This document shows, in pieces, positions 30,784 through 39,083 of a stretch of DNA of 46,279 bases. A model generated the notes under the pieces. That model saw only the letters and a program-made list of their open reading frames with translations. It did not search any database and was not told where the DNA came from. The stretch's first letter is position 1, and the number at the start of each line of letters is the position of its first letter. A program made the translations under genes and the position numbers. The stretch comes from CAZART01 sp964487555 (GTDB lineage: Bacteria > Bacteroidota > Rhodothermia > Rhodothermales > VXPQ01): assembly GCA_964487555.1 (NCBI GenBank), contig CAZART010000030.1:1-46279 (forward strand). Reading direction: 5' to 3'.

Positions 30784-31539
30784 ATGGATCATGCGCCCCT
30801 TGAGCGCCGCGCCGAATTTCGGTTTTACGAGGAGCTCAACGACTTCCTTCCGGCCGATCGACGGAAGCGGTCGTTTACCTATCTATTTCATGGAACACCG
30901 GCGGTGAAGGATGCCATTGAGGCGATCGGGGTCCCGCATACGGAAATCGATCTGATTCTCATAGACGGTGTTTCGGTCGGCTTCGACAAGCAGCTCACCG
31001 GCGACGAGCGCGTGGCGGTCTACCCCGTGTTCGAACGGCTCGACGTCACACCGCTAAATCACCTTCGTCCACGACCGCTCCGCGAGACCCGCTTCATCCT
31101 CGACACGCACCTGGGACGGCTTGCGCGCTACCTTCGCATGCTGGGATTGGACGCGGCGTACCGGAACGATTTCGACGACGAGATGATTATCGAGCGCGCC
31201 CGGGACGAAGGTCGAATCATTCTAACCCGCGACCGAGGGATTCTCCGGCACGGCGAGGTTACGCACGGCTACTGGCTGCGCTCGACCGATTCCGAAGAAC
31301 AGCTGCGCGAGGTGGTGGAGGCACTCGATCTCTGGAGCGCGGCGCGTCCTTTCTCCCGGTGCATCGTTTGTAATGAGGAGTTGACGGCGGTCGAAAAAGA
31401 GGACGTGGAGGATCGAATTCCACCGAGCGTGCGAGCGCAGTTCGACGAGTTCAGCCAATGCCCGTGCTGTAGGCGCGTCTATTGGCGCGGCTCCCACTAC
31501 GATCGGATGCAGCGCTTGATTGCCTCGCTGCGTTCGTAA
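30784..31539 (+). CDS. Mut7-C RNAse-domain protein with ubiquitin-like N-terminus and zinc ribbon
   Basis: A 251-residue protein with three parts. The N-terminal 80 residues (RAEFRFYEELNDFLPADRR onward) resemble the small ubiquitin/ThiS-like domain seen in front of Mut7-C. Residues about 100-175 are the PIN-like Mut7-C nuclease core: RFILDTHLGRLARYLRMLG, then DDEMIIERARDEGRIILTRDR, with Asp residues placed as in PIN catalytic sites. The C-terminus holds a four-cysteine zinc ribbon (CIVC and CPCC). The family is predicted to cut RNA; the biological substrate is unknown. The start at 30784 (MDHAPLERRAEF) is chosen because homologs begin just before the FRFYEELNDF-type strand; ATGs at 30766 and 30706 are alternatives. 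No toxin-antitoxin partner is seen next to it. Confidence 0.85.
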   Translation: MDHAPLERRAEFRFYEELNDFLPADRRKRSFTYLFHGTPAVKDAIEAIGVPHTEIDLILIDGVSVGFDKQLTGDERVAVYPVFERLDVTPLNHLRPRPLRETRFILDTHLGRLARYLRMLGLDAAYRNDFDDEMIIERARDEGRIILTRDRGILRHGEVTHGYWLRSTDSEEQLREVVEALDLWSAARPFSRCIVCNEELTAVEKEDVEDRIPPSVRAQFDEFSQCPCCRRVYWRGSHYDRMQRLIASLRS

Positions 31540-31602
31540 ACGTCGATTTTTTCAAGCTCCGAGCCGGTGCGTTGCGCGTCAGCCCGAGGTCGACGTATCC
31601 GA

Positions 31603-32874
31603 TTAGGACTCAGCCTCGGCCAGTTCCTTCTTTTCGTCCGGCTTCGACTCCGCCGGCTTTTCCGGAAGGTCGTTTCCGCGCGGAACGAACGACTGGATGC
31701 CTGTCAGCTCCCGTCCCAGGATGAGGCCGTGAATATCGTAGGTGCCCTCATACGTATTGACGCTCTCAAGATTTACCATGTGGTGGATCACACGGAACTC
31801 GCCCGTGATGCCGTTGCCACCGAGCATGTCCCGCGCCATCCGTGCGATTTCCAACGCCTTGCCGCAGTTGTTACGCTTCGCGAGCGATACCATCGCCGGG
31901 ACGATCTTTCCTTCATCCTTCAGCTCACCGAGACGCCAGGCCAGCAGCTGCATCTGAGTGATCTCGGTCACCATGTGCGCCAGCTTCGTCTGAATGAGCT
32001 GCATCGACGCAAGCGGATATCCGAACTGTTCGCGCTCGGAGACGTAACGCCGGGCCCGATGATAGCAGTCCTCCGCCGCGCCGACGGCGCCGAAGGCGAT
32101 GCCGAACCGTGCACTGTTCAGACACTCGAACGGTCCACGAAGCCCTTTCACCTCCGGAAAGACATTCTCCTCGGGAACGAAGACGTCGTCCATGACGATT
32201 TCACCCGTCACAGAGGCGCGTAGCGACATCTTGTTGTGCGTCTTAGGTGCCGAAAGGCCTTCCATCCGTTTTTCCAGGATGAATCCGCGGATCACGCCCT
32301 CCTCCTGCTTGGTTTCGCGGGCCTTTGCCCAGACGATGAAGACGTCGGCGATGGTGGAGTTGGTGATCCACATTTTCGCGCCGTTCAAAACCCAGCCGCC
32401 GTCGACGCGCAGGGCGGTCGATTTCATTGAGCCGGGGTCCGAGCCGTGGTCCGGCTCCGTGAGGCCGAAGCAGCCGATCAGTTCCGCCTTTGCGAGGCGC
32501 GGCAGGAAGCGCTGTCGCTGGTCCTCGGTGCCGAATACGTGGATCGGATGCATGACCAGCGACGACTGAACCGAGGCGAACGACCGGTACGCCGAATCAA
32601 CCCGCTCCAGCTCGCGCGCAATCAATCCGTAGGCGGTATGGCTGACGCCCGCGCCGCCGTACTGCTCCGGGATCGTGGCGCCCAGAAGGCCAAGCTCGGC
32701 CATTTCACCCGGAATCTCCTCGTGGAAGATTTCGTCCTGATTGCCTTCCAGCGCCCGCGGCTCGAGCTTCGTCTGTGCATACTCGCGCGCCGACTCCATG
32801 ATGAGGCGGTCCTCTTCCTTCAGCATCGACTCAAAGAGATAGGCGTCGTCGGGATTGAAGTAGGTCTTGGCCAT
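31603..32874 (-). CDS. gcdH: Acyl-CoA dehydrogenase, glutaryl-CoA dehydrogenase type
   Basis: A 423-residue flavoprotein close to glutaryl-CoA dehydrogenase, which oxidises and decarboxylates glutaryl-CoA to crotonyl-CoA in lysine and tryptophan breakdown. The substrate region DSAYRSFASVQSSLVMHPI and the catalytic-base region NTYEGTYDIHGLILGRELTG are the GCDH type. GCFGLTEPDHGSDPG and WVLNGAKMWITN bind FAD and CoA. A charged tail of about 25 residues (EKPAESKPDEKKELAEAES) is longer than usual. The start at 32874 (MAKTYFNPDDAY) is preferred; 33 more codons upstream are open without homology. Its electrons normally go to electron-transfer flavoprotein, and etfB, etfA, fixC and fixX lie a few kilobases upstream on the same strand. 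Other short or branched acyl-CoA substrates are possible. Confidence 0.88.
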   Translation of the reverse strand: MAKTYFNPDDAYLFESMLKEEDRLIMESAREYAQTKLEPRALEGNQDEIFHEEIPGEMAELGLLGATIPEQYGGAGVSHTAYGLIARELERVDSAYRSFASVQSSLVMHPIHVFGTEDQRQRFLPRLAKAELIGCFGLTEPDHGSDPGSMKSTALRVDGGWVLNGAKMWITNSTIADVFIVWAKARETKQEEGVIRGFILEKRMEGLSAPKTHNKMSLRASVTGEIVMDDVFVPEENVFPEVKGLRGPFECLNSARFGIAFGAVGAAEDCYHRARRYVSEREQFGYPLASMQLIQTKLAHMVTEITQMQLLAWRLGELKDEGKIVPAMVSLAKRNNCGKALEIARMARDMLGGNGITGEFRVIHHMVNLESVNTYEGTYDIHGLILGRELTGIQSFVPRGNDLPEKPAESKPDEKKELAEAES

Positions 32875-32997
32875 GGCTACTCGTACGTTCGAAGGTTCAG
32901 CGGACAACCGGCGCCTCGCGAAGCGGATGATGCCGGCACACCGGTTCACGAACGGGGCAGCCTCCAGTTCCACTCCAACCCATGAAGGAGCGGCCGC

Positions 32998-35706
32998 CTA
33001 CTTTAGAAGCAGCATTCTGCCCGTGCGCATACCCTCCTGCGTTTCCAAGACATACACGTATACACCGCTCGTCAGGTGCTCCGGCGCGAAGGCTACCTCA
33101 TGCATGCCGGCCTGCACCGTTCGGTCGAGAAGCACGGCTACCGTACGGCCGAGCAGGTCGTAGATCACGAGGCGTACCTCCTCGGCCTCAGGAAGGCCGA
33201 AACGGATCGTCGTCACCGGATTGAACGGGTTTGGATAGTTTCCTTCGAGAACCACCGTCCGCGGAATCTCCTTCCGATCGGCCCCACTGTTCTTCCCGCC
33301 CGGCGCTCGGGCGACCCAACCGTCTAAGACGCCGATGGAGCAGCCGAACTTCTTATGACCCTCACCCGCGCCCGTGGCCGCAATGATCTGCTCGCACGAG
33401 CAGCCTCGCGTTTCAGCCAGCGTGTAGCGGCGTTGCGGACCTCTACCGCGCGGCCCGGTCGAGTCGAAGAGGAGGTCGTCGTCTATGAGAGCGAAGCGGT
33501 TCGTCCCGAGCCGGACACTCGGCACCCCGGCCTCAGGGATGGTCGTCTCAGGGCATTCGTCACGGGCGTCGACGACGCCGTCGTTGTCGCTGTCGATGTC
33601 GTTGTCGAGGTCGTGATCGAGCGGGTTTGGATCCTCGCCGTCTCGTATGCCGTCGCCGTCCGTATCGGGATTCAACGGATCCGTGCCGGCGACCGCTTCG
33701 TCCGCATCGGAGAGACCGTCGTCGTCGTCGTCCTGGTCGCAGGCATCGCCGAGTCCGTCACCGTCGAAGTCGGCCTGATCGGCATTGGCCACCGACGGGC
33801 AGTTGTCGGCGGTATCGGGTATGCCGTCTGCGTCCGTATCCTGAACCCCATCGGATGCAGGCACAGGCCCGAGCGCCAGACCGGAAATGTCGGCGACGTC
33901 GAGAAGCACGTCTTCCACATCCTCGCCGTCGTGGTTTCCGCGCTGCAGCTTCCGTTCGCCGAGATGGCTCCAGTACACGTGATCGTCGGAGACGACGACA
34001 TGCACGACCAGGGAGGCATTCGACATAATGTCTTCTACGGGCCCCGTACCGTCTGTATTGGCACGCCGGATCGCGCCACGACTTGGCACGGTCCAGAAGA
34101 TCCGCCCGGAGCCGGAATGAACGGCTAGGGACTGCGGAAAGCCGGCGTCCGTGAAGAAGGTCGATGATCCGGTTCCGTCCAGATTCGACTGATGGATGGT
34201 CTGCCGTTCGATCCAATACAGCTTTCCGTTGGGCGCATCGACCTCGATGTCGCCGATGAACGTGATGCCGGTAAGGATCGTCTTGGGGTTGAAGCTGTCG
34301 GGATCGGAGCGAAGCACGTTTCCGCTCGCCGTCCAGTACAGCATATCGTTTACCTCGTCGAAGGCAATCGCGCCAAGACCGAACTGGAGGTTCCCGAAGT
34401 CTTCCATGCCGGACCCGTCGAGGTCGGCGCGCTGGATCATGCCGCGCAAGGGGTTAATCCAGTAGATTTTCTCGCGGTTCGGATCGACCGCCATATCACC
34501 CGATATGCGCTGCTCTACATCGAGCGTTTCGGGTCCCGATCCGTCGAGGCCGGCGCGTCCGACATTCCCGGCGATCCAGCCCGTCCAATACAGCTTTCCA
34601 CCGCCTGCGTCGATGGAGAGGTCGGCGGCCGGCCGTCCGGAGAGGATCGTCTCGGCGGCCGATCCGTCGAGATCCGCACGTCGGACCTGGATGGTGCCGA
34701 CGTCCGACCAGTATATTTTGCCGTTGGTGCCGTCGACCGCCACGGCGCCGGGAGTGTCGAGGTTGGACAAAGCGACCTCTTCCGCCGTTCCGTCGAGATT
34801 CGCACGGCGGATCTCGTTATCGACGGCGTCTGACCAGTAGAGCTTGCCGGCATCGAGGTCGAGAGACAGGCCAAACGGCAGGGATTGGCCGGATATAAGC
34901 TCTTCGACAGGCCCGAGCGGCACGAGGGAGCGGCGCTGGATTTTGCCGCCGGTGCGATCGTTCTCCGTCCAATAGATCGTTTTCGTGGCTGGATCGTAGG
35001 CCACGTCCGTCGCCCCGGTCACTCCTGTGACGACGTCGTCGATCGTCATGGTGTTCAGGTTGAGACGCTGAATCGCGCCTTCAACAGGGCGGCCCCAGAA
35101 GACCCATCCGCTGCCCGGATCGAGCGCCACGCCGGTCATGCCGGTCAGACTTGTGACGAGGTTCTCGACATCCGATCCGTCGAGATTGGCGCGGCGTAGA
35201 CTCCGCATGCGTCCGTCGGTCCAGTAGACCTTACCCGCAGCTGCATCGACGGCGATCCCGAGAGGATGCCGCCCGAAATCGATGATCTCTTCGTTTGCAC
35301 GAACTCCCGGCTCAAGCCTCAAGACGCGCAAGTTCGACACCGAAACATAGAGGCCGGAGGACGTGGAGAGCGACGCGTTCTGATTCTTGCCGCCGCTCAG
35401 AAAGGCATCCCTAAAGAAGAAGTCACAGAAGGTGCAGGCGAAAATCTGCTCGAACAGAAATCTGCATTCCGGATGGCTAACACCTTTTTCCTCGACGCAA
35501 GCATCATGAGCTGTTTCGATGGTCAGGCAGTTGGAGCCCTCTTCGTCGAGCTTGCATGCGGAAAATTCAGTGTACGTGCCGGTATAAAGGCCGGTGAGCA
35601 CGTCCAGGAACAGGCAGCCCTGCATGTTGGCGCCCAGCAGCACGAAGAGCGAGAGCGCAAAGACGGCCCAGTGTAGGCGATTGGGGGAATTGACGCATTT
35701 CGTCAT
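32998..35706 (-). CDS. Secreted YWTD beta-propeller protein with thrombospondin-3 repeats and type IX sorting domain
   Basis: A 902-residue exported protein. The signal peptide (about 10-30) ends in NMQGC, a weak lipobox. A Cys-rich section follows (residues about 50-95). Then come about eleven LDL-receptor class B repeats with YWTD/YWSD/YWIE cores and an ANLDG-type strand, enough for two propellers. Near residue 630 there are calcium-binding thrombospondin type-3 repeats (DTDADGIPDTADNCP, DFDGDGLGDACD). A short segment with RGCSCEQII and KFGCSIGVLDGW follows. The last 80 residues (NYPNPFNPVTTIRFGLP, then LVIYDLLGRTV) are a Por/type IX sorting domain. It is therefore likely displayed or secreted. 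The first codon overlaps the stop of a small upstream ORF (ATGA). The ligand is unknown. Confidence 0.88.
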   Translation of the reverse strand: MTKCVNSPNRLHWAVFALSLFVLLGANMQGCLFLDVLTGLYTGTYTEFSACKLDEEGSNCLTIETAHDACVEEKGVSHPECRFLFEQIFACTFCDFFFRDAFLSGGKNQNASLSTSSGLYVSVSNLRVLRLEPGVRANEEIIDFGRHPLGIAVDAAAGKVYWTDGRMRSLRRANLDGSDVENLVTSLTGMTGVALDPGSGWVFWGRPVEGAIQRLNLNTMTIDDVVTGVTGATDVAYDPATKTIYWTENDRTGGKIQRRSLVPLGPVEELISGQSLPFGLSLDLDAGKLYWSDAVDNEIRRANLDGTAEEVALSNLDTPGAVAVDGTNGKIYWSDVGTIQVRRADLDGSAAETILSGRPAADLSIDAGGGKLYWTGWIAGNVGRAGLDGSGPETLDVEQRISGDMAVDPNREKIYWINPLRGMIQRADLDGSGMEDFGNLQFGLGAIAFDEVNDMLYWTASGNVLRSDPDSFNPKTILTGITFIGDIEVDAPNGKLYWIERQTIHQSNLDGTGSSTFFTDAGFPQSLAVHSGSGRIFWTVPSRGAIRRANTDGTGPVEDIMSNASLVVHVVVSDDHVYWSHLGERKLQRGNHDGEDVEDVLLDVADISGLALGPVPASDGVQDTDADGIPDTADNCPSVANADQADFDGDGLGDACDQDDDDDGLSDADEAVAGTDPLNPDTDGDGIRDGEDPNPLDHDLDNDIDSDNDGVVDARDECPETTIPEAGVPSVRLGTNRFALIDDDLLFDSTGPRGRGPQRRYTLAETRGCSCEQIIAATGAGEGHKKFGCSIGVLDGWVARAPGGKNSGADRKEIPRTVVLEGNYPNPFNPVTTIRFGLPEAEEVRLVIYDLLGRTVAVLLDRTVQAGMHEVAFAPEHLTSGVYVYVLETQEGMRTGRMLLLK

Positions 35707-35948
35707 GGCAGGAACCCTTCGATGTGTTTTCGTCGTGAATCAGACGTGAGCGGCAGGTCGTTTCTGTGCCGTTCCGCCGACCAGGTGGCCTCAGTCGGTT
35801 CACGTGTCGCCGCCGTGTCGCCGTTCTCGAATCCAAGCAGGTGAGCCGGCACAATCCAGGAGTAACTGCAGCTCTCCCCGAGCAGCTCGGTGTGCGCATC
35901 AATCGCCATGACGTGCTCGTCTTCCGCCTTCTTCGCGTGATTCTCCAT
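35703..35948 (-). CDS. Small protein coupled to the YWTD-propeller gene
   Basis: An 81-residue ORF that ends in a TGA overlapping the ATG of the YWTD-propeller gene (ATGA), which suggests coupled translation. Codon third positions are strongly G or C, as in neighbouring true genes, whereas the flanking spacer is repetitive. The product starts MENHAKKAEDEHVMAIDAH, has a hydrophobic centre (SCSYSWIVPAHLLGF), and ends in a polar, charged tail. It has no signal peptide and I do not recognise a family. It may be a leader or a chaperone-like partner for the secreted protein, but this is inference. Whether it is a real gene should be tested by conservation. Confidence 0.55.
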   Translation of the reverse strand: MENHAKKAEDEHVMAIDAHTELLGESCSYSWIVPAHLLGFENGDTAATREPTEATWSAERHRNDLPLTSDSRRKHIEGFLP

Positions 35949-36017
35949 AGGTAATAGCTAAAAAGGGAGCGATTAGGGATCACGAGCAGATGACTGCAGG
36001 CGGGCGTCGGAGACGTC

Positions 36018-36240
36018 GGAAAGGCGCGCGTGCGGAATTGCAGGCGCATGCGGAGTTGCAAGCGTGGGGTGCGGAATCAGCGCGCGTGATCAGCGCGCGT
36101 GCGTGCCGAAAGAGAAGCGCGCGTGCGGGGTTAGCAAGCGCGCGCGGAGTTAGCAAGCGTGCGGGCGGAGTTAGCAAGCGTGCGGGCGGAGTTAGCAAGC
36201 GTGCGGGCGGTGTTAGCAAGCGTGCGGGCGGTGTTCGCCG
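36018..36240. repeat. 21-nt minisatellite with a decayed upstream half
   Basis: Five adjacent copies of a unit of 19-21 nt lie at 36130-36232 (the first 19 nt, the others 21 nt). Each begins GTTAGCAAGCGTGCGGGCGG in the intact form, with A in copies 2 and 3 and T in copies 4 and 5 at the last position. Upstream, at about 36018-36129, related fragments (GCATGCGGAGTTGC, GCGCGCGTG) recur with irregular spacing, suggesting an older, decayed array. Since 21 is a multiple of three, both strands read as repeated heptapeptides, but neither reading looks like a real gene. It separates the secreted-protein genes from fixX. Confidence 0.9.
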
Positions 36241-36411
36241 GACACTGGCGCAGCCGTGGACGGATTTCTCCTCGGAAGGGAGACCAACCGGCGCGATCGA
36301 GATCTCGCGTCAGCCGGTGAGCAGATTAGTAGCTACGCCATCACGCCGAGAAAAGAGGTGCCGGGCAAAGAGGTGCCGGGAAAGCTTCGAACACACTTCC
36401 GGGTACGGCGC

Positions 36412-36708
36412 TCATCCGAAATTCCACGTCACGCCCCGACCTTCTTCAGGATCCGGGTATCTCCACGTAACGGCGCCCTGATCGCACGCGTACATGCACG
36501 TGCCGCACTCGATGCAATCCTCGAACTGAAAGAAGACCTGGCCTTCGTCGTCGAACTTGTAGCATTCAGCCGGGCACACATACGTCGTGCAATGATGCGG
36601 GCAGACCGTGTTGCAGATATCCGTGTCCACCTCGATGTGCGGCCTGGCTGCGCTACGACCCTGGTTTCGGTAGTTGACCAGGCCGAGGCGTTCGGACAGT
36701 GTAGGCAT
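36412..36708 (-). CDS. fixX: Ferredoxin-like protein FixX
   Basis: A 98-residue iron-sulfur protein of the FixX type, which partners the FixC flavoprotein. The N-terminus ERLGLVNYRN and the C-terminal CIECGTCMYACDQGAVTWRY and GRGVTWNFG follow the FixX pattern. Nine cysteines are present: five in CNTVCPHHCTTYVCPAEC and four in CIECGTCMYAC. At least one 4Fe-4S cluster is expected. It is the last gene of an etfB-etfA-fixC-fixX series and starts 21 nt after the fixC stop. Together FixC and FixX correspond to the membrane-bound ETF:quinone oxidoreductase, which in other organisms is one polypeptide. Confidence 0.9.
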   Translation of the reverse strand: MPTLSERLGLVNYRNQGRSAARPHIEVDTDICNTVCPHHCTTYVCPAECYKFDDEGQVFFQFEDCIECGTCMYACDQGAVTWRYPDPEEGRGVTWNFG

Positions 36709-36729
36709 TTCTGGAACGGATAATCGAAG

Positions 36730-38052
36730 TCAGAGTGATCGCGCCGCGTTCAGACCGAAGCGAATGAGTTTCCAGTACGAACTGTGGTCCTTGATCGTTT
36801 CCCGCAGCATTTCCTGCGTTTTGGGCGTCGGCCGGCTTCGGACGGTGAAGAATTTCCGCCCGAAGTCGCAGGCGAGGGCCGGAAGGGTTTCGTACATCAT
36901 GGGATCGTGCAGCATGTGCACGGCGCCCTGAAAGCTCTTCATGTCCTTCATGACGAAGCTATCTTCGAGTTTCGTGCGGTACTCCTGGAGGCTCGCGGCG
37001 CTGAAATCGCTGCGTTCCCGCGCGGCCAGAGCGGCTTCCGCGGCGATGATGCCGGAACGCATCGCGTAATCCATTCCCTGAATGGCCTTGCCGGCGTTGA
37101 TCAACAGGTTCGCCGCCTCACCGGCGATCAACACGCCCTCGGCGTAGACCTCGCGAGGCATGACGCGGATGTCCCCGCTCGACACGGCATGGGCCGAATA
37201 CTCGATCGCTTCGCCGCCTCGCAGCATGTCCGCAACCGCGGGATGAGCCTTAAAATCGTTGAGGATGTCGTGCGGCTTCAGTCGCTTATCCCGCAGATCT
37301 TTCATTCCCAGAACGAGCCCGACCGAGACCGAATCACGATTCGTATACAGGAATCCGCCGCCTTCGACGCCCCGGCTCGCGTATCCGACGAATTCGTTCG
37401 ACAGGCCTGCCGAGCCGTCGAGCTGAAATCGATCCTCCAGAACCTTTTGATCCAGGCGGATCACCTCCTTGATCCCGATCATCATGTGATCGGCGGGTAC
37501 GTAATCATCCTGGAGACCGATCTGCCGCGTGAGCAGATTGTTGACGCCTTCGGCCAGAATGACGACGTCGGCATAGAATTTTTCTTGACCGGATCGGATG
37601 CCGACGACGCGTCCATCTTCCTTCAGCACCTCTTCGACGAGAATGCTCGTGGCAACGAAGGAACCCTCGGGCGCCGCCGAGGCATCGATCGCCTCCTGCA
37701 CTTTGCCGGCAAGCCAGTTGTCGAATCGGGCGCGCAGCACGATGACGCCGGCGTACGGTTTTTCGTCGAAGTGGGTCGATTTGAAGTCAAGCGAGAAGGC
37801 GGATTGCTCGTCCATGAGCGTGAGCCGGCGGTGCCGAACGTATCGTTCGATGCCGTCGCCGTCCTTCCAGTAATCAGGGACGAGGCGCGCGAGATCGGTG
37901 CCCCAGAGAACGCCTCCCGAGACGTTCTTCGATCCGGCGAACTCTCCGCGCTCGATCAGGAGAAAGCTGCACCCGGCCCGCGCCAGCGTCATGGCGGCGC
38001 TGAGCCCGGCAATGCCGCCGCCCACGATGATGCAATCGAATTTCTCGTCCAT
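36730..38052 (-). CDS. fixC: Electron-transfer flavoprotein:quinone oxidoreductase, FixC type
   Basis: A 440-residue flavoprotein of the FixC/ETF-QO family. The N-terminus has the FAD dinucleotide loop CIIVGGGIAGLSAAMTLARA followed by LLIERGEFAGSKNVSGG. The C-terminal half carries the FAD-contact GVLIAGEAANLLINAGKAIQGMDYAM. It takes electrons from EtfAB and, with FixX, passes them to the quinone pool or to a low-potential carrier, depending on the subtype. It starts 62 nt after the etfA stop and ends 21 nt before fixX, in an operon order identical to the classic fixABCX set. Whether this copy is bifurcating or a simple dehydrogenase cannot be read from the sequence alone. Confidence 0.94.
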   Translation of the reverse strand: MDEKFDCIIVGGGIAGLSAAMTLARAGCSFLLIERGEFAGSKNVSGGVLWGTDLARLVPDYWKDGDGIERYVRHRRLTLMDEQSAFSLDFKSTHFDEKPYAGVIVLRARFDNWLAGKVQEAIDASAAPEGSFVATSILVEEVLKEDGRVVGIRSGQEKFYADVVILAEGVNNLLTRQIGLQDDYVPADHMMIGIKEVIRLDQKVLEDRFQLDGSAGLSNEFVGYASRGVEGGGFLYTNRDSVSVGLVLGMKDLRDKRLKPHDILNDFKAHPAVADMLRGGEAIEYSAHAVSSGDIRVMPREVYAEGVLIAGEAANLLINAGKAIQGMDYAMRSGIIAAEAALAARERSDFSAASLQEYRTKLEDSFVMKDMKSFQGAVHMLHDPMMYETLPALACDFGRKFFTVRSRPTPKTQEMLRETIKDHSSYWKLIRFGLNAARSL

Positions 38053-38114
38053 GGGAGGAGATTAGAGGCGGGGGCGGCTCAAATCAAGCGGAAACGTTCG
38101 GCCGGATACTGCGG

Positions 38115-39083
38115 CTACCGATTCTTCAACGCTTCGATGAGCTTCGGAAGGATCACGTACAGATCGCCCACGATGCCGTAGGTGGCGTATTTGAAAATGG
38201 GCGCGTCGGGATCCTTGTTGATGGCTACGATAACACGGCTTCCCGTCATCCCTGCCACGTGCTGGATGGCGCCGGAGATGCCGACGGCGAAATAGAGATC
38301 CGGGGAGACGACCTTTCCCGTCTGGCCGATCTGCGAGGATGGCGGAAGGAGTCCCGCCTCCACGACGGCTCTGGAGGAGCCGACCGCGGCGTTGAGCAGC
38401 GCCGCGAGCTCGTCGATCAGCCGTTTGCCCTCGTCGTCGCGCACGCCCCGGCCGGCCGCTACGACGACCTGGGCTTCGGTGAGGTCGATTTCTCCTTCGC
38501 CGGCTGTTTCAACGCGGCGGACTTTCTGCTTTAATGCGCCGGCATCGAACCGGAAGTCGAGCGTCTCGACCGCTGCAGCGTCGGGCGCCTCTTCGGCTTC
38601 ATACGATCCCGCTCTTACGGAAACGAGTACGGGCCGCCCTTCGCCGCGGCCCCGGGCCAGAAACTTGGCCGCCATAACCGGCCGCAGCGCTTCCACCCCG
38701 CCATCCACCCGATCGAACTCGGAGACATCCGGCAACACCGCAGCATCGAGCCGTACGGCCAGCGCCCCGAGGACGTCCTTGACCGATTCGCTGGAGGGGA
38801 AGACGATCAGGTCCGGATTCGACGTGCGGGCGGCTATCGAGAGCGCCTCGATCAGCGCGGCATTGACGTGCGTCTCGAAGACCGCGTGCGATATCGCGTA
38901 GATGCGAGAAGCGCCGTATCGAGAAATTTGATCGGTCACGGCGGCGGCATCCTGCGAGGCGACGACGGCTTCGAGCTCGTCTCCATTCGCCTGGGCGATC
39001 TGCCGGCAACGCGTCAGGACTTCAAGCGAGGAGCGCTTTGCATGGCCTTCCTGGACCTCGACGTATGTCAGAATCTTGCCCAT
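38115..39083 (-). CDS. etfA: Electron-transfer flavoprotein alpha subunit
   Basis: A 322-residue EtfA/FixB. The first 190 residues are the variable nucleotide-binding-like domain. The C-terminal 120 residues form the FAD-binding domain, with VVVAAGRGVRDDEGKRLI, LLPPSSQIGQTGKVVSPDLYFAVGISGAIQHVAGM and VIVAINKDPDAPIFKYATYGIVGDLY as recognised blocks. It forms a heterodimer with EtfB and carries electrons from acyl-CoA dehydrogenases. Its ATG overlaps the etfB stop by 1 nt (TGATG), so the two subunits are translationally coupled and should be made in equal amounts. Confidence 0.96.
   Translation of the reverse strand: MGKILTYVEVQEGHAKRSSLEVLTRCRQIAQANGDELEAVVASQDAAAVTDQISRYGASRIYAISHAVFETHVNAALIEALSIAARTSNPDLIVFPSSESVKDVLGALAVRLDAAVLPDVSEFDRVDGGVEALRPVMAAKFLARGRGEGRPVLVSVRAGSYEAEEAPDAAAVETLDFRFDAGALKQKVRRVETAGEGEIDLTEAQVVVAAGRGVRDDEGKRLIDELAALLNAAVGSSRAVVEAGLLPPSSQIGQTGKVVSPDLYFAVGISGAIQHVAGMTGSRVIVAINKDPDAPIFKYATYGIVGDLYVILPKLIEALKNR

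Noticed and set aside
35980..36219. Minus-strand frame with repeated LTPPARL heptapeptides
   Set aside because: It is only the translation of the 21-nt tandem repeat; there is no gene-like sequence outside the array.
36784..38181. Long plus-strand frame opposite fixC
   Set aside because: fixC is clear on the minus strand and sits in a coherent operon; the plus frame is an antisense shadow.
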